A stretch of DNA of 64,000 nt, from positions 124,001 to 188,000 of the forward strand of contig NZ_BSTJ01000003.1 of assembly GCF_030269445.1 (NCBI RefSeq). The letters are read 5' to 3'. A program made the translations under genes and the position numbers. The notes under the pieces were generated by a model that was not told the origin of the DNA, searched no databases, and saw nothing but the letters and a program-made list of their open reading frames with translations. The stretch's first letter is position 1. Each line of letters opens with the position of its first letter. The DNA is from Actinoallomurus iriomotensis (GTDB lineage: Bacteria; Actinomycetota; Actinomycetes; Streptosporangiales; Streptosporangiaceae). Below, piece after piece: positions 23,887 to 32,795 of the stretch.

Positions 23887-24611
23887 GAGCTCTCCAGTCC
23901 GGCCAGGGCGCCGAGGCCGCCGCCTCCGCCGTTCAGGCGGGTCTCGCCGGCGAGCGCGCCGTCGCGCATGGTGATCACGCGGTCGGCGGTGGCGGCGATC
24001 CGTGAGTCGTGCGTGACGATGACGAGGGTCTGGCCCTCGGCGCGCAGCGAGCCGAAGAGCCGCAGCACCGCGGCGGTCGCCGCGCTGTCGAGGTTGCCGG
24101 TCGGCTCGTCGGCCAGGACGACGAGCGGCCGGCCGATGAGCGCCCGGGCCACCGCGACCCGCTGACGCTGTCCGCCGGACAGCGCCGCGGGCAGGTGACC
24201 GGCCCGGTCGGCGAGCCCGACGCGTTCGAGGAGCGCGGACGCCCGCCGCCGTGCCGTACGCGACGGCACTCCGGCGAGCAGGGCCGGCAGTTCGACGTTC
24301 TCCCGGGCGGTGAGCTCGTCGACGAGGTGGAACGCCTGGAAGACGAAGCCCAGCGACTTCCGCCGCACGCCGCTCAGCTGGGTCTCCGACATCCGGTCGA
24401 GCCGCCGGCCGTCGAGGTGCACCTCACCGCCGGTGGGCCGTTCGAGCCCGCCGAGCAGGTGCAGCAGAGTCGACTTGCCACAGCCGCTCGGCCCGACGAC
24501 CGCGACGGTCTCGCCGGGCCGCACCTCCAGATCGACCTCGTCGACCGCGCGGACCAGCCCCGCGTCCCGGCCGTACTCCTTGCGCAGCCGCACGGCCCGC
24601 AGCACCGTCAT
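23883..24611 (-). CDS. ABC transporter ATP-binding protein (LolD/MacB type)
   Basis: The 242-residue ATPase has Walker A GPSGCGKST, a Q-loop region FVFQAFHLVDELTARENVEL, signature LSGGQRQRVAVARAL, Walker B VVLADEPTGNLDSA, and switch His VTHDSR. This is the LolD/MacB/FtsE-like branch that pairs with FtsX-type permeases. Its start overlaps the PadR stop by 4 bases, and its stop overlaps micro-ORF A. The likely job is to power export or membrane extraction with the permease downstream. Confidence 0.93.
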   Translation of the reverse strand: MTVLRAVRLRKEYGRDAGLVRAVDEVDLEVRPGETVAVVGPSGCGKSTLLHLLGGLERPTGGEVHLDGRRLDRMSETQLSGVRRKSLGFVFQAFHLVDELTARENVELPALLAGVPSRTARRRASALLERVGLADRAGHLPAALSGGQRQRVAVARALIGRPLVVLADEPTGNLDSAATAAVLRLFGSLRAEGQTLVIVTHDSRIAATADRVITMRDGALAGETRLNGGGGGLGALAGLESS

Positions 24612-25111
24612 TTCGTCTCCCAGTGGTGAGCGCAGGCGTCCAGCCAGCGCAGATCGGCCTCGAGCCGGAGGATGACGCCTTCGAGGAGCAGCACCGCGGC
24701 CGAGTCCTCGGGCTCGGTGAGCGCGGCACGCTGCGCGTCGGCCAGCCGGCGCAGCAGCTCGCGGCGCTGCAGGTCGACGAGCTCCACCGGATCGGCCAGG
24801 CGGGCCGCGGCGGCCGCGATCAGCTTGAGGTGGAACTCGGTCGGCCGGCCCCAGCTCACGTCCGCGAGCCAGGTCCGTACGCGCTGCTGGCCCTCGGCCG
24901 TGAGCGCGTAGACCTTGCGGTCGGGGCGGTCGGCCTGGCCGACGTGCTCGGCGCTGACCATCCCCGCCTTCTCCAGGCGCGTCAGGGTCACGTAGACCTG
25001 ACCGGCGTTGAGCGCGTCGCGGAGCGGCCCCAGGGCCTCGTGGAGCCGGGCCCTCAGCTCGTAGCCGTGGGAGGGCTCCTTGGCGAGCAAAGCGAGTACT
25101 ACGTCCTGCAC
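24608..25111 (-). CDS. PadR-family transcriptional regulator
   Basis: The 167-residue protein starts at GTG 25111, with AGAGG 7 bases upstream. The winged helix reads LLAKEPSHGYELRARLHEAL, then NAGQVYVTLTRLEKAGMV, the PadR hallmark, followed by the wing RKVYALTAEGQQRV. The C-terminal helical part is the dimerisation/ligand region. It is the first gene of the PadR-ATPase-micro-ORF-permease operon and probably represses it until the transporter substrate binds. Confidence 0.9.
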   Translation of the reverse strand: MQDVVLALLAKEPSHGYELRARLHEALGPLRDALNAGQVYVTLTRLEKAGMVSAEHVGQADRPDRKVYALTAEGQQRVRTWLADVSWGRPTEFHLKLIAAAAARLADPVELVDLQRRELLRRLADAQRAALTEPEDSAAVLLLEGVILRLEADLRWLDACAHHWETK

Positions 25112-25122
25112 GGCATCACCTC

Positions 25123-25153
25123 TAACGGTTAGCCATATAGGTAACGGTTAGCC
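25123..25153 (-). promoter_or_regulatory. direct-repeat operator for the PadR operon
   Basis: TAACGGTTAGCC occurs at 25123-25134 and again at 25142-25153, 19 bp apart (about two helical turns). Each contains the near-palindrome TAAC-N-GTTA. An AT-rich TATATG-like -10 lies between them on the minus strand. The site overlaps the last codons of the rhomboid-like gene. Confidence 0.6.
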
Positions 25154-25848
25154 GTGTAGGACGTCAAATCAGGCGGGACCGGAAGACGGCGGACGGACCG
25201 GACGAGGACGGAGGCGATCACCAGCCCGGCCAGCAGGGCGACGCCGTGGATGTCACGGTCCGCGGTCAGTGCCACGCCCGCGGCCAGTGCGCCCGCGGTG
25301 GCCCAGCGTCCCGTGGCGACGCCGCGCTCGGCCGCGATCCGGGCGGCCATGGCCGCCACGAAGCCGACCAACGCGAGCGGGAACCAGAGGCCGGCGAGCA
25401 GTGCACCGCACCACAGCAGCACGATCATCGGCGCGAACCGCGGAGGACGTCCGTCACCGCGCCAGAGGGCCACCGCCACGGCGCCGGCGAGCCCGCAGAC
25501 CGCGACGGAGTTCCCGCCGCCGTGCGGCTGCCAGGCGTAACCGGCGAACTCCCCCACCAGGCCGGTGGCGAAGTAGCACAGCAGCCAGCGCGGCCGCGAG
25601 ACGACCTGCTCGGCGACGACGCCGACGAGAACGAGGAACAGCAGGTTCGAGACCGTGCCCGCCACCCCGCCGTCCTGCACGAACAGCGACGTGCCGGTCC
25701 GCCACCAGTCGCCGTGCAACCCGGCGGGGGCACGTCCCAGGTGCGCGAGCATGCCGGGCACGACGAACTGCGCGACGTTCGACAGAGCCGTGACGCCGAA
25801 GACGACCGCGGTCACCAGGGGAAACCGCCACAGACCGAGAGTTCTCAT
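25129..25848 (-). CDS. rhomboid-like membrane protein
   Basis: From ATG 25848 the product is 239 residues with about six hydrophobic segments. A rhomboid-type motif, GNSVAVCGLAGAVAV, places Ser in a G-x-S-x context. A later transmembrane segment has DIHGVALLAGLVIA with a candidate catalytic His. The residue after Ser is Val rather than the usual Gly/Ala, so protease activity is uncertain. The 3' end runs into the PadR operator, 17 bases before PadR. Expression of the two may be linked by read-through. Confidence 0.6.
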   Translation of the reverse strand: MRTLGLWRFPLVTAVVFGVTALSNVAQFVVPGMLAHLGRAPAGLHGDWWRTGTSLFVQDGGVAGTVSNLLFLVLVGVVAEQVVSRPRWLLCYFATGLVGEFAGYAWQPHGGGNSVAVCGLAGAVAVALWRGDGRPPRFAPMIVLLWCGALLAGLWFPLALVGFVAAMAARIAAERGVATGRWATAGALAAGVALTADRDIHGVALLAGLVIASVLVRSVRRLPVPPDLTSYTANRYLYG

Positions 25849-25926
25849 GCGATTCACTCTCTCGGGCGGCGGCAGGTCGCGGCAGAGCCGTCGATCCACC
25901 TGTCGAAAGGACGAATGTCCCGGGCG

Positions 25927-26364
25927 TCACCCGTAGGAGCGCCGCCATGCGAGGCACGCCCCGGCGAACGCGTTCAGGTGGCGGGCGCCGAAGTCCTCCG
26001 GCGACCAGTCGGCGGGCAGCGCCGCCGTGGCGTCGCGGGTGAGGTAGGCCCATCCGTGGCGGCCGTCGGCGAGCGTGAGGCGTTCCAGGGCGTAGAAGCC
26101 GTCCTCGTACGCGTCGATGATCCCCCAGTCCGCGGCGGTCAGCCCGGAGATCAGCACTCCCCCGGCCGCGCCCGGACCCGGCACGAGCACGGGATAGATC
26201 CGCCCCTCCAGCGCGGCGACGCGCCAGCCCTCGACGGTCGCCGGGGTGCGGTCGGGCACCCGCCCGAGCAGCGCCCGCAGGACGTCCGGAAACCGCAGTG
26301 TGCCGTACGCGAACAGGGCGGCGGGCGCCGGCGGGAGCGACCGGCCCGGCGTCGTACGTGACAT
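25927..26364 (-). CDS. gamma-glutamylcyclotransferase / AIG2-like protein
   Basis: The 145-residue protein starts at ATG 26364, 6 bases after GGAGGAGG. It has the family signature FAYGTLRFPDVL near residue 18 and the putative catalytic Glu in DAYEDGFYALERL, with the middle strand GGVLISGLTAADWGIID. Enzymes of this fold cyclise gamma-glutamyl amines or act on related amides. The substrate cannot be inferred. It is divergent from the LAL regulator downstream. Confidence 0.85.
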   Translation of the reverse strand: MSRTTPGRSLPPAPAALFAYGTLRFPDVLRALLGRVPDRTPATVEGWRVAALEGRIYPVLVPGPGAAGGVLISGLTAADWGIIDAYEDGFYALERLTLADGRHGWAYLTRDATAALPADWSPEDFGARHLNAFAGACLAWRRSYG

Positions 26365-26433
26365 GGAGTACCTCCTCCGATTCACGGTAGCGACGCCGGC
26401 CCTTATTAAGTCTGTTTTGTCCGTCCTTGATGG

Positions 26434-26445
26434 CATGCTTGAGGC
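26434..26445 (+). promoter_or_regulatory. leaderless promoter -10 region of LAL regulator 1
   Basis: TGGCATGCT (26431-26439) ends 6 bases before the GTG start. The same nonamer lies 7 bases before the GTG of the paralog at 29877. A -10 hexamer CATGCT at this spacing fits leaderless transcription, with no Shine-Dalgarno present. Confidence 0.45.
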
Positions 26446-29316
26446 GTGCCCAACCAGCAGGGAATCAGTGCCGTCATGGTCGGCCGCGCCGCCGAGCTGG
26501 CCTTTCTCGAAACCGCTCTGCGAGAGACGCCGGCCGCCCTGCTCTTGGGCGGCGAGGCCGGGGTGGGCAAGACACGCCTGATCCGCGAGTTCCTGGACAC
26601 CGCACGCCGCCGCGACGGTGGGCCGCGCGTGCTCATCGGCGGATGTCTCCAGATCAGCTCCGAAGGCCTGCCGTTCGCACCGTTCAGCGCGGTGCTGCGG
26701 CAGCTCGTCCGCGAGATCGGGGTCGACGGGGTGGCCGCCCTGCTGCCCGGCGGCTCGCCGGGCGGGCTGGCGCGCCTGCTGCCGGAGTTCGGTGAGCCGG
26801 ACACCGAGACCGCCACGACCGAGGCGCGCACGCGCCTGTTCGACCACGTGCTGCTGCTGTTCGAGCGGCTGACGGAGCAGACGCCCGCCGTCCTGGTCAT
26901 CGAGGACGCGCACTGGGCGGAGCGGTCAACGCGCGACCTGCTCAGCTACCTGATCCGCAACCTGCCGCCCGGCCTGCTGGTGATCGTCACCTACCGCTCG
27001 GACGAGTTGCACCGCGACCATCCCCTCCGGCCGCTGCTGGCCGAACTCGGCCGCGCGGGCTGGGTCCGCCGCCTCGACCTCGACCGGCTGCCGCGCCGCG
27101 CCGTCGCCGAGCAGACGTGCCGCATCCTCGGCCGCGAGCCCGCCCCGCAGCTGCTCGACGAGGTGTTCGAACGCAGTGAGGGCAACCCGCTGTTCGTCGA
27201 GGCCCTGCTCGGGCGCGACGGCGAGATCAACTGTGAGCTGCCCGAGTCGCTCCGCGACCTGATCCTCGGCAGTGTGCAGCGTCTGCCCGAAGAGACCCAG
27301 GAGATCCTGCGCGTCGCCAGCGCGGGCGGCGACCGGGTGGAGCACGCGCTGCTCGCGGCGGTGAGCGGGCTCGACGACACGGGGCTGACCCGGGTGCTGC
27401 GGCCCGCCGTGGCCGCGAACGTCCTCGTCGTGGACGGCGAGGCGTACGGCTTCCGGCACGCGCTGATGCGGGAGGCGATCCACGGCGACCTGCTGCCGGG
27501 TGAGCACACGCGCACGCACGCGCGGTTCGCCGAGGCGCTGGAGGCCGACTCGTCGCTCGTACCGCCGGGCCGCGCCGCCGCCGAGCTGGCCCACCACTGG
27601 TACTCCGCGCACGACACGACGTGGGCGTTGGTCAGCGCCTGGCAGGCCGCGCAGGTCGCCAAGGAGGCCACCGCCTACACCGAGTGGCTCCGGATGATCG
27701 ACCGGGTCCTTACGCTCTGGGACCGGGTGCCCGACGCCGCCGAGCGGCTCGGCGTCGACCACACCGACGTACTGGAGCGGGCGATCGAGGCCGCCGACCT
27801 GGCCGGTGAGACCGAACGCGGCGTGGCGTTCGCCCGCGAGGCGCTCAAGGAGATCGACGACCCGCTCCGCGCGGCCGGGGTGCTGGAGCAGCGGGGCCGC
27901 CTCAAGATCCGGCTGGGCCACCGCACCGCGCTGGACGACCTGCGCGAGGCCGCCCGCCTCGTGCCCGTCGACCCGCCGAGCGTCACCCGCGCCCGCGTGC
28001 TGTCCACGCTCGCACAGCACCTCTACCTGCTGCCGAACCGCGCCGAGGAGGCGCGCGAGCTCGCCTCACAGGCGCTCGCGGTGGCTCGCGAGGCCGGTGA
28101 CGCCACGGTCGAGGCGCACGCGCTGACCACGATCGCGGCCTGCGACTTCAGCGACACCGACGCCGAACGTCACATGGCCGTCCTGGACGAGGCCGCGGAG
28201 GTCTACCGGCGGGGCGCCGACGACTCCGCGATGCTCCGCGTGGCCACCAACGAGTCGCACATCCTCGAGAGCATGGGCGAGCACGAACGCGCCATCGAGG
28301 CGGCCCAGCGCGGCATCGCCCTGGCGCGCAAGCACGGACAGGCCCGCACCTCCGGCGCGTTCCTCACCATCAACCTGGCCGAACCGCTGCTCAACCTGGG
28401 CCGGTGGGACGAGGTCCTGGAGGTGACCGAGCACGCGCTGGAGCTGTCGCCGCCGCCGCTCACCCGCGCGTCGCTCCACAACGCGCTCGGCGACATCGCG
28501 CTCGCGCGCGGCGACCTGGCCGGCGCCGCGCGGGCCGCCGCCGCGCTCGACTCCGTCCTCGCCCCGACGTTCTCCCGCACGCAGGAGCTGTTCCCCTCCG
28601 TACGCCTGCGGCTCGGCCTGAAGGTGGCCGAAGGCGACCTGACCGGCGCGCTCGACATCGTGGAGCACGTGGTCGAAGAGCTGCATCCGTCCGTCAGCAG
28701 CCGGTACGGCTGGCCCCTGATGGCCGCCGCGGCGCACGCCTGCGCCGAGGCGCCGGGTGAGCGCTCGGGCAAGCTGCTGGCGCGGCTGTGCGACGAGGCG
28801 GACCGGACGCCGGCGCACGGACGGCCGCAGCGCGCGCAACGGCTCGTGTTCGAGGCCGAGGTGGCGCGTGCCGAGGGCCGGGACGACCGGGAGCGGTGGG
28901 ACGCCGCCGCGGCCGCCTGGGACGACCTCGGCGAGCCGTACCCGCTGGCGTACGCGCTGTGGCGGGCGGCGGTCGCGAGCGGCGACCGCGACCAGGCCAC
29001 CTCTCGCCTGCGACGCGCCGCCGAACTCGCCGGCTGCCTCTGCGCGAAACCGCTGCGCGAGCGGATCGAGGCGTCCGCCCGCCGGGCCCGCGTGCCGCTC
29101 GGTGGCCAGACCGGTGGCCCTTCCCTCGGCCTGACCCCGCGCGAGCTGGAGGTGCTGCGGCTCGTCGCCGACGGCCGCAGCAACCGCGAGATCGCCGGGG
29201 AGCTGTTCATCTCCGCCAAGACCGCCAGCGTGCACGTGTCCAACATCCTGGCCAAGCTGGAAGTGGCCAGCCGCGGCGAGGCCGCCGCCACCGCCCACCG
29301 GATGGGCTTGGTGTAA
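26446..29316 (+). CDS. LAL-type LuxR-family transcriptional regulator 1
   Basis: This is a 956-residue large ATP-binding LuxR regulator. Walker A GGEAGVGKT is at residues 35-43 and Walker B VLVIEDAHWAERSTRDLL near 147. A sensor region follows, with a long tetratricopeptide-like helical middle. The C-terminal LuxR helix-turn-helix reads LTPRELEVLRLVADGRSNRE and SAKTASVHVSNILAKL. Such proteins use ATP and an inducer signal to activate target promoters. It is closely paralogous, at nearly equal length, to the gene at 29877, which points to tandem duplication. GTG 26446 is supported by the matching leaderless promoter context. Confidence 0.92.
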   Translation: MPNQQGISAVMVGRAAELAFLETALRETPAALLLGGEAGVGKTRLIREFLDTARRRDGGPRVLIGGCLQISSEGLPFAPFSAVLRQLVREIGVDGVAALLPGGSPGGLARLLPEFGEPDTETATTEARTRLFDHVLLLFERLTEQTPAVLVIEDAHWAERSTRDLLSYLIRNLPPGLLVIVTYRSDELHRDHPLRPLLAELGRAGWVRRLDLDRLPRRAVAEQTCRILGREPAPQLLDEVFERSEGNPLFVEALLGRDGEINCELPESLRDLILGSVQRLPEETQEILRVASAGGDRVEHALLAAVSGLDDTGLTRVLRPAVAANVLVVDGEAYGFRHALMREAIHGDLLPGEHTRTHARFAEALEADSSLVPPGRAAAELAHHWYSAHDTTWALVSAWQAAQVAKEATAYTEWLRMIDRVLTLWDRVPDAAERLGVDHTDVLERAIEAADLAGETERGVAFAREALKEIDDPLRAAGVLEQRGRLKIRLGHRTALDDLREAARLVPVDPPSVTRARVLSTLAQHLYLLPNRAEEARELASQALAVAREAGDATVEAHALTTIAACDFSDTDAERHMAVLDEAAEVYRRGADDSAMLRVATNESHILESMGEHERAIEAAQRGIALARKHGQARTSGAFLTINLAEPLLNLGRWDEVLEVTEHALELSPPPLTRASLHNALGDIALARGDLAGAARAAAALDSVLAPTFSRTQELFPSVRLRLGLKVAEGDLTGALDIVEHVVEELHPSVSSRYGWPLMAAAAHACAEAPGERSGKLLARLCDEADRTPAHGRPQRAQRLVFEAEVARAEGRDDRERWDAAAAAWDDLGEPYPLAYALWRAAVASGDRDQATSRLRRAAELAGCLCAKPLRERIEASARRARVPLGGQTGGPSLGLTPRELEVLRLVADGRSNREIAGELFISAKTASVHVSNILAKLEVASRGEAAATAHRMGLV

Positions 29317-29691
29317 GCCCGCGACGGATGCGGCCTGCGGGGCGACGATCCGCGGGACCGCTTCGGTGGGTCAGCCCCCTGTCACGCTGGTCGTCTGCAG
29401 CGTCTCTGATCAGTTTTGGGATCCGTGGTCATCTGGGGTGTTGTGACTGGGGGATCTGTCCACCGTGGTGGGGTGGCGTGGGCGTCGGCCCGCGGGGGCT
29501 GGGGGTGGAGGGTGCCTCGCGTCGCCTGGGTGCCTTACCTGAATTGACACATAGGAGTCAGAAGCCTAACGGAGGGTGGGCTTAGGACCCGGCGTACCAG
29601 CCGGGCATCTCGGATAAGGCACACGCCGGATGTGGGGAGGTGCGGCTTAGGACGAATGTGGACGGTGTCGGAGCACCACCAGGAGGACACC
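29317..29691 (+). other. 375-bp intergenic region
   Basis: No convincing protein-coding frame is seen. The sequence is G/T-skewed on the plus strand (runs such as GGGGGCTGGGGGTGGAGGG near 29500) and lower in codon bias than its flanks. It holds one candidate promoter (29544-29572). I see no tRNA, terminator with strong arms, or IS ends. Confidence 0.6.
29544..29572 (+). promoter_or_regulatory. candidate promoter upstream of the small basic protein
   Basis: A perfect -35 TTGACA (29544-29549) and TAACGG (29567-29572) are spaced by 17 bp. The transcript would start about 110 bases before the small gene at 29692. Confidence 0.45.
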
Positions 29692-29847
29692 ATGCATCCC
29701 GAGATCGTCCAGGCCCTGATGAACGAGCGTGTCCGTGAGGCCCACGGGACCGCCGCGGTCTGGCGGCGGCGCGGCCGCGTTCGCCGCCCCCGCGTCCTGT
29801 CCCGTTACCCACGGCTACGCCCGACCTGGACCGCTAAGACGGCATAA
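29692..29847 (+). CDS. small basic protein, 51 residues
   Basis: ATG 29692 is 5 bases after AGGAGG. The product starts MHPEIVQALMNERVREAHGT and continues with an Arg-rich tail (WRRRGRVRRPRVLSRYPRL). Short MHPE-starting, Arg-rich proteins like this are common in actinobacterial genomes, often near regulators, and their role is unknown. It lies just upstream of the second LAL regulator. The strong ribosome-binding site is the main reason to accept it. Confidence 0.6.
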   Translation: MHPEIVQALMNERVREAHGTAAVWRRRGRVRRPRVLSRYPRLRPTWTAKTA

Positions 29848-29863
29848 ACACCCTCATGACTGG

Positions 29864-29876
29864 CATGCTGTGGAGC
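29864..29876 (+). promoter_or_regulatory. leaderless promoter -10 region of LAL regulator 2
   Basis: TGGCATGCT (29861-29869), with hexamer CATGCT, ends 7 bases before GTG 29877, matching the arrangement before LAL regulator 1. The conservation helps to fix both start codons. Confidence 0.45.
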
Positions 29877-32744
29877 GTGCGCGCACATGAGGTGAGTCCC
29901 GCCTTCGTGGGCCGGGAGGCCGAGCTCGCCACGCTGGCCGACGCTTTCGACCGTGCCCGCGCCGGCGCTCCCGGCGCCGTCCTGCTCGGCGGCGAGGCGG
30001 GCGGCGGCAAGACCCGCCTGGTCGGCGAGTTCACCGACCGCGTGCGCGGCGACGCGCACGTCCTCGTCGGCGGCTGCCTCGAACTCAGCACGGCCGGTTT
30101 CCCGTACGCGCCGTTCACCGCGGCGCTGCGCCAGCTCGTACGGGAGGCCGGCGCCGCGGAGATCGCCGCGCTGATGCCACGAGACGGCGCCCGCGACCTG
30201 GCCCGGCTGCTCCCCGAGTTCGGCGAACCGCCCGCCGACCGCGACCCGGACAGCGCGCGGGCCCGGCTGTTCGAACAGATGCTCGCGCTGCTCGAACGCC
30301 TGGCCGAACGCCGTCCCCTCATCCTCGTCATCGAGGACGCGCACTGGGCGGACCGCTCGACCCGGGACCTGCTGGTCTTCCTCCTCCGCAACCTGCTGCA
30401 CACCGCCGTCCTGGTGCTCGTCACGTTCCGCTCCGACGAGCTGCACCGCGGCCATCCGATGCGGCCGGTGATCGCCGAGCTCGAACGGATCGAAGGCGTC
30501 ATACGGCTCGACCTGCCCCGCCTGACCCGGACCGAGACGGCCGCCCAGCTCGCCGGCATCCTCGGCCACGCGCCGGAGCCCAAGGTCGTCGAGATGGTGT
30601 ACGAACGCAGCTCCGGCATCCCGCTGCTCGTCGAGGCCACCGCCGAACATCCCGCCTCCGGGATGCCCCAGTCCGTACGTGACCTGGTGCTGGCCGACGT
30701 CAACCGGCTGCCCGAGAACACCCAGGACCTGCTGCGTCTCGCCAGCGCCGCCGGTGTGCGGTTCGGGCACGCGCTGCTCGTCGAGGTCTCGGGCCTGGAC
30801 GACACGGCCCTGTCGTCGGCGCTGCGGCCCGCGGTCGACGCGAACGTCCTCATCGCCGACGCGCAGGCGTACGCCTTCCGGCACGCGCTGATCTGGGAGG
30901 CGATCCACGACGACCTGCTGCCCGGCGAGCACGGCCGCGCGCACCGCCGGTTCGCCGAGGCGCTGGAGGACGATCCGTCCCTGAGCCTGGCCGGCCGCCC
31001 CACCGTCGAGATCACGATGCACTGGGCCCGCGCGCACGACCACGAACGCGCGCTGCCCGCCGCCTGGCGGGCGGCGCGGGAGTCGGCCTCCGCGTTCGCC
31101 TACGCCGAGCAGCTCCAGCTCCTCGAACGCGTACTGGAGCTGTGGGACCGCGTGCCCGACGCCGAGGAGCGGATCGGCACCGACTGCGTCGACGTGCTCC
31201 AGCGCGCGGCGCAGGCCGCCGGCGCGTGCGGCGAGCCCGAGCGTGGTCTGGCGTTCGTCCGCGCCGCCCTCGCCGACCTCGACGAGCGGACCGACCCCGA
31301 ACGCGTCGCGCTGCTGCTCCGCCGGCGCGCCTCGCTCACCCTCGGGCTGGGCCGTGCGGGCGCCCTGGAGGACCTGCGCCGTGCGCAGAGCCTGGTGCCG
31401 GAGGCCTCGATCGCGCGGGCGGAGGTGCTGGCCCTGCTGGGCGGCACGCTGGTGCTGCTCGGCCGCCACGACGAGGCCCGCCCGATCAGCGAGGAGACGC
31501 TCGCGCTGGCGGACCGGTTCGACGACGACTGCATCGCGGCGGACGCCCTGAACAACCTCTCCATCGCCGAGTCGGTCTCCGGCCGGTTCGACGCGGCGCT
31601 GGCCCTGCTGGAGACCGCACGTACGCGGGCCGAACACGTCCACGACGGCGGGTCGGTGCTGCGGTCGATGGTGAACACGGCCGACGCGCTGGAGGCGAAC
31701 GGCCGGTCCGAGGCGGCGATCGAGACGGCGCAGCGGGCGCTGTCGCGGGCCGAGGCGCTCGGGCAGGCCCGTACGAAGGGGATGCACGCCGCGAACAACC
31801 TGGCGGAGGCGCAGATCTCCCTCGGCCGCTGGGACGACGCGATCGAGACGTTCGAGCGGGCCGTGGAGCTCGCACCGACACCCGGCGTGCGCGGCCAGCA
31901 CCTGCTCAACCGCGGCCAGATCGCCGTCGCCCGCGGCGAGAGCGACGTCGCGGCCCGGATCGTCGCGGAGCTGCGGGCGCTGTACGCGGTCGACGACCCG
32001 TACCCGCAGCAGGTGCTGCCGCTGGCCAGCCTGGTCATCGAGTGGCGGCTGGCCGAGGGCGACGTGCCGGGCGCGATCGAGGCCACGAGGCTCGCCATCG
32101 CCGAGCACGACCTGACCCGGGACGCGCGGCACACCTGGCCGGTCCTCGTCGCGGGAATGCGGGCGTGCGCCGAGCGGCGGGACGACGCCCTCGCGGGCGA
32201 GCTGCGCGCCATCGCCGCGGCGACCGCCGCGTACGGCCCGGTGATGGAGGCGCGGCGCGCCGTGCTCACCGCCGAGTCCGCGCGGGTCGGCGGCGGCGCC
32301 GACCGGTCCTCGTGGGACGCGGTCGCGGCGGCCTGGGAGGCGCTGAACCATCCGTATCCGCTGGCGTACGCGCTGGCGCGCTCGGCCGAGGCCGCGGTGG
32401 CCGACGGCGGGCGGGAGGAGGCGTCATCGCTGCTCGGCCGGGCCGCGTCGCTCGCCGACCGGCTCGGCGCCCGCCCGCTGCGCGCCGAGATCGATCGGCT
32501 GGCGCGGCGTTCGCGGCTGACCGTGGCGGGCTCGGCGGCGAGCCGGCCGGGCCTGGGCCTGACCCCACGCGAGCAGGAGGTGCTGCGCCTGGTCGCGGAG
32601 GGGCGCAGCAACCGCGACATCGCCGAGGAACTGTTCATCTCGGCGAAGACGGCGAGCGTGCACGTGTCCAACATCCTCGGCAAGCTCGGCGTCGCCAGCC
32701 GGGGCGAGGCCGCCGCCACCGCCCACCGCATGCGCCTCGCCTAG
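29877..32744 (+). CDS. LAL-type LuxR-family transcriptional regulator 2
   Basis: From GTG 29877 the protein has 955 residues, within one of its paralog. Walker A LLGGEAGGGKTR is near residues 38-46, Walker B LILVIEDAHWADRSTRDLL near 150, then a helical repeat middle. The C-terminal helix-turn-helix is LTPREQEVLRLVAEGRSNRD and SAKTASVHVSNILGKL. Identity to regulator 1 is high throughout. In-frame starts at ATG 29856 and 29865 exist but would break the match to the paralog and its promoter. Targets are unknown; no biosynthetic cluster adjoins it here. Confidence 0.9.
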   Translation: MRAHEVSPAFVGREAELATLADAFDRARAGAPGAVLLGGEAGGGKTRLVGEFTDRVRGDAHVLVGGCLELSTAGFPYAPFTAALRQLVREAGAAEIAALMPRDGARDLARLLPEFGEPPADRDPDSARARLFEQMLALLERLAERRPLILVIEDAHWADRSTRDLLVFLLRNLLHTAVLVLVTFRSDELHRGHPMRPVIAELERIEGVIRLDLPRLTRTETAAQLAGILGHAPEPKVVEMVYERSSGIPLLVEATAEHPASGMPQSVRDLVLADVNRLPENTQDLLRLASAAGVRFGHALLVEVSGLDDTALSSALRPAVDANVLIADAQAYAFRHALIWEAIHDDLLPGEHGRAHRRFAEALEDDPSLSLAGRPTVEITMHWARAHDHERALPAAWRAARESASAFAYAEQLQLLERVLELWDRVPDAEERIGTDCVDVLQRAAQAAGACGEPERGLAFVRAALADLDERTDPERVALLLRRRASLTLGLGRAGALEDLRRAQSLVPEASIARAEVLALLGGTLVLLGRHDEARPISEETLALADRFDDDCIAADALNNLSIAESVSGRFDAALALLETARTRAEHVHDGGSVLRSMVNTADALEANGRSEAAIETAQRALSRAEALGQARTKGMHAANNLAEAQISLGRWDDAIETFERAVELAPTPGVRGQHLLNRGQIAVARGESDVAARIVAELRALYAVDDPYPQQVLPLASLVIEWRLAEGDVPGAIEATRLAIAEHDLTRDARHTWPVLVAGMRACAERRDDALAGELRAIAAATAAYGPVMEARRAVLTAESARVGGGADRSSWDAVAAAWEALNHPYPLAYALARSAEAAVADGGREEASSLLGRAASLADRLGARPLRAEIDRLARRSRLTVAGSAASRPGLGLTPREQEVLRLVAEGRSNRDIAEELFISAKTASVHVSNILGKLGVASRGEAAATAHRMRLA

Positions 32745-32795
32745 GGCGGACGTTACGGTCGCCCGTACGAACCGGAAGTCGAGTAGGGGTGGGCG

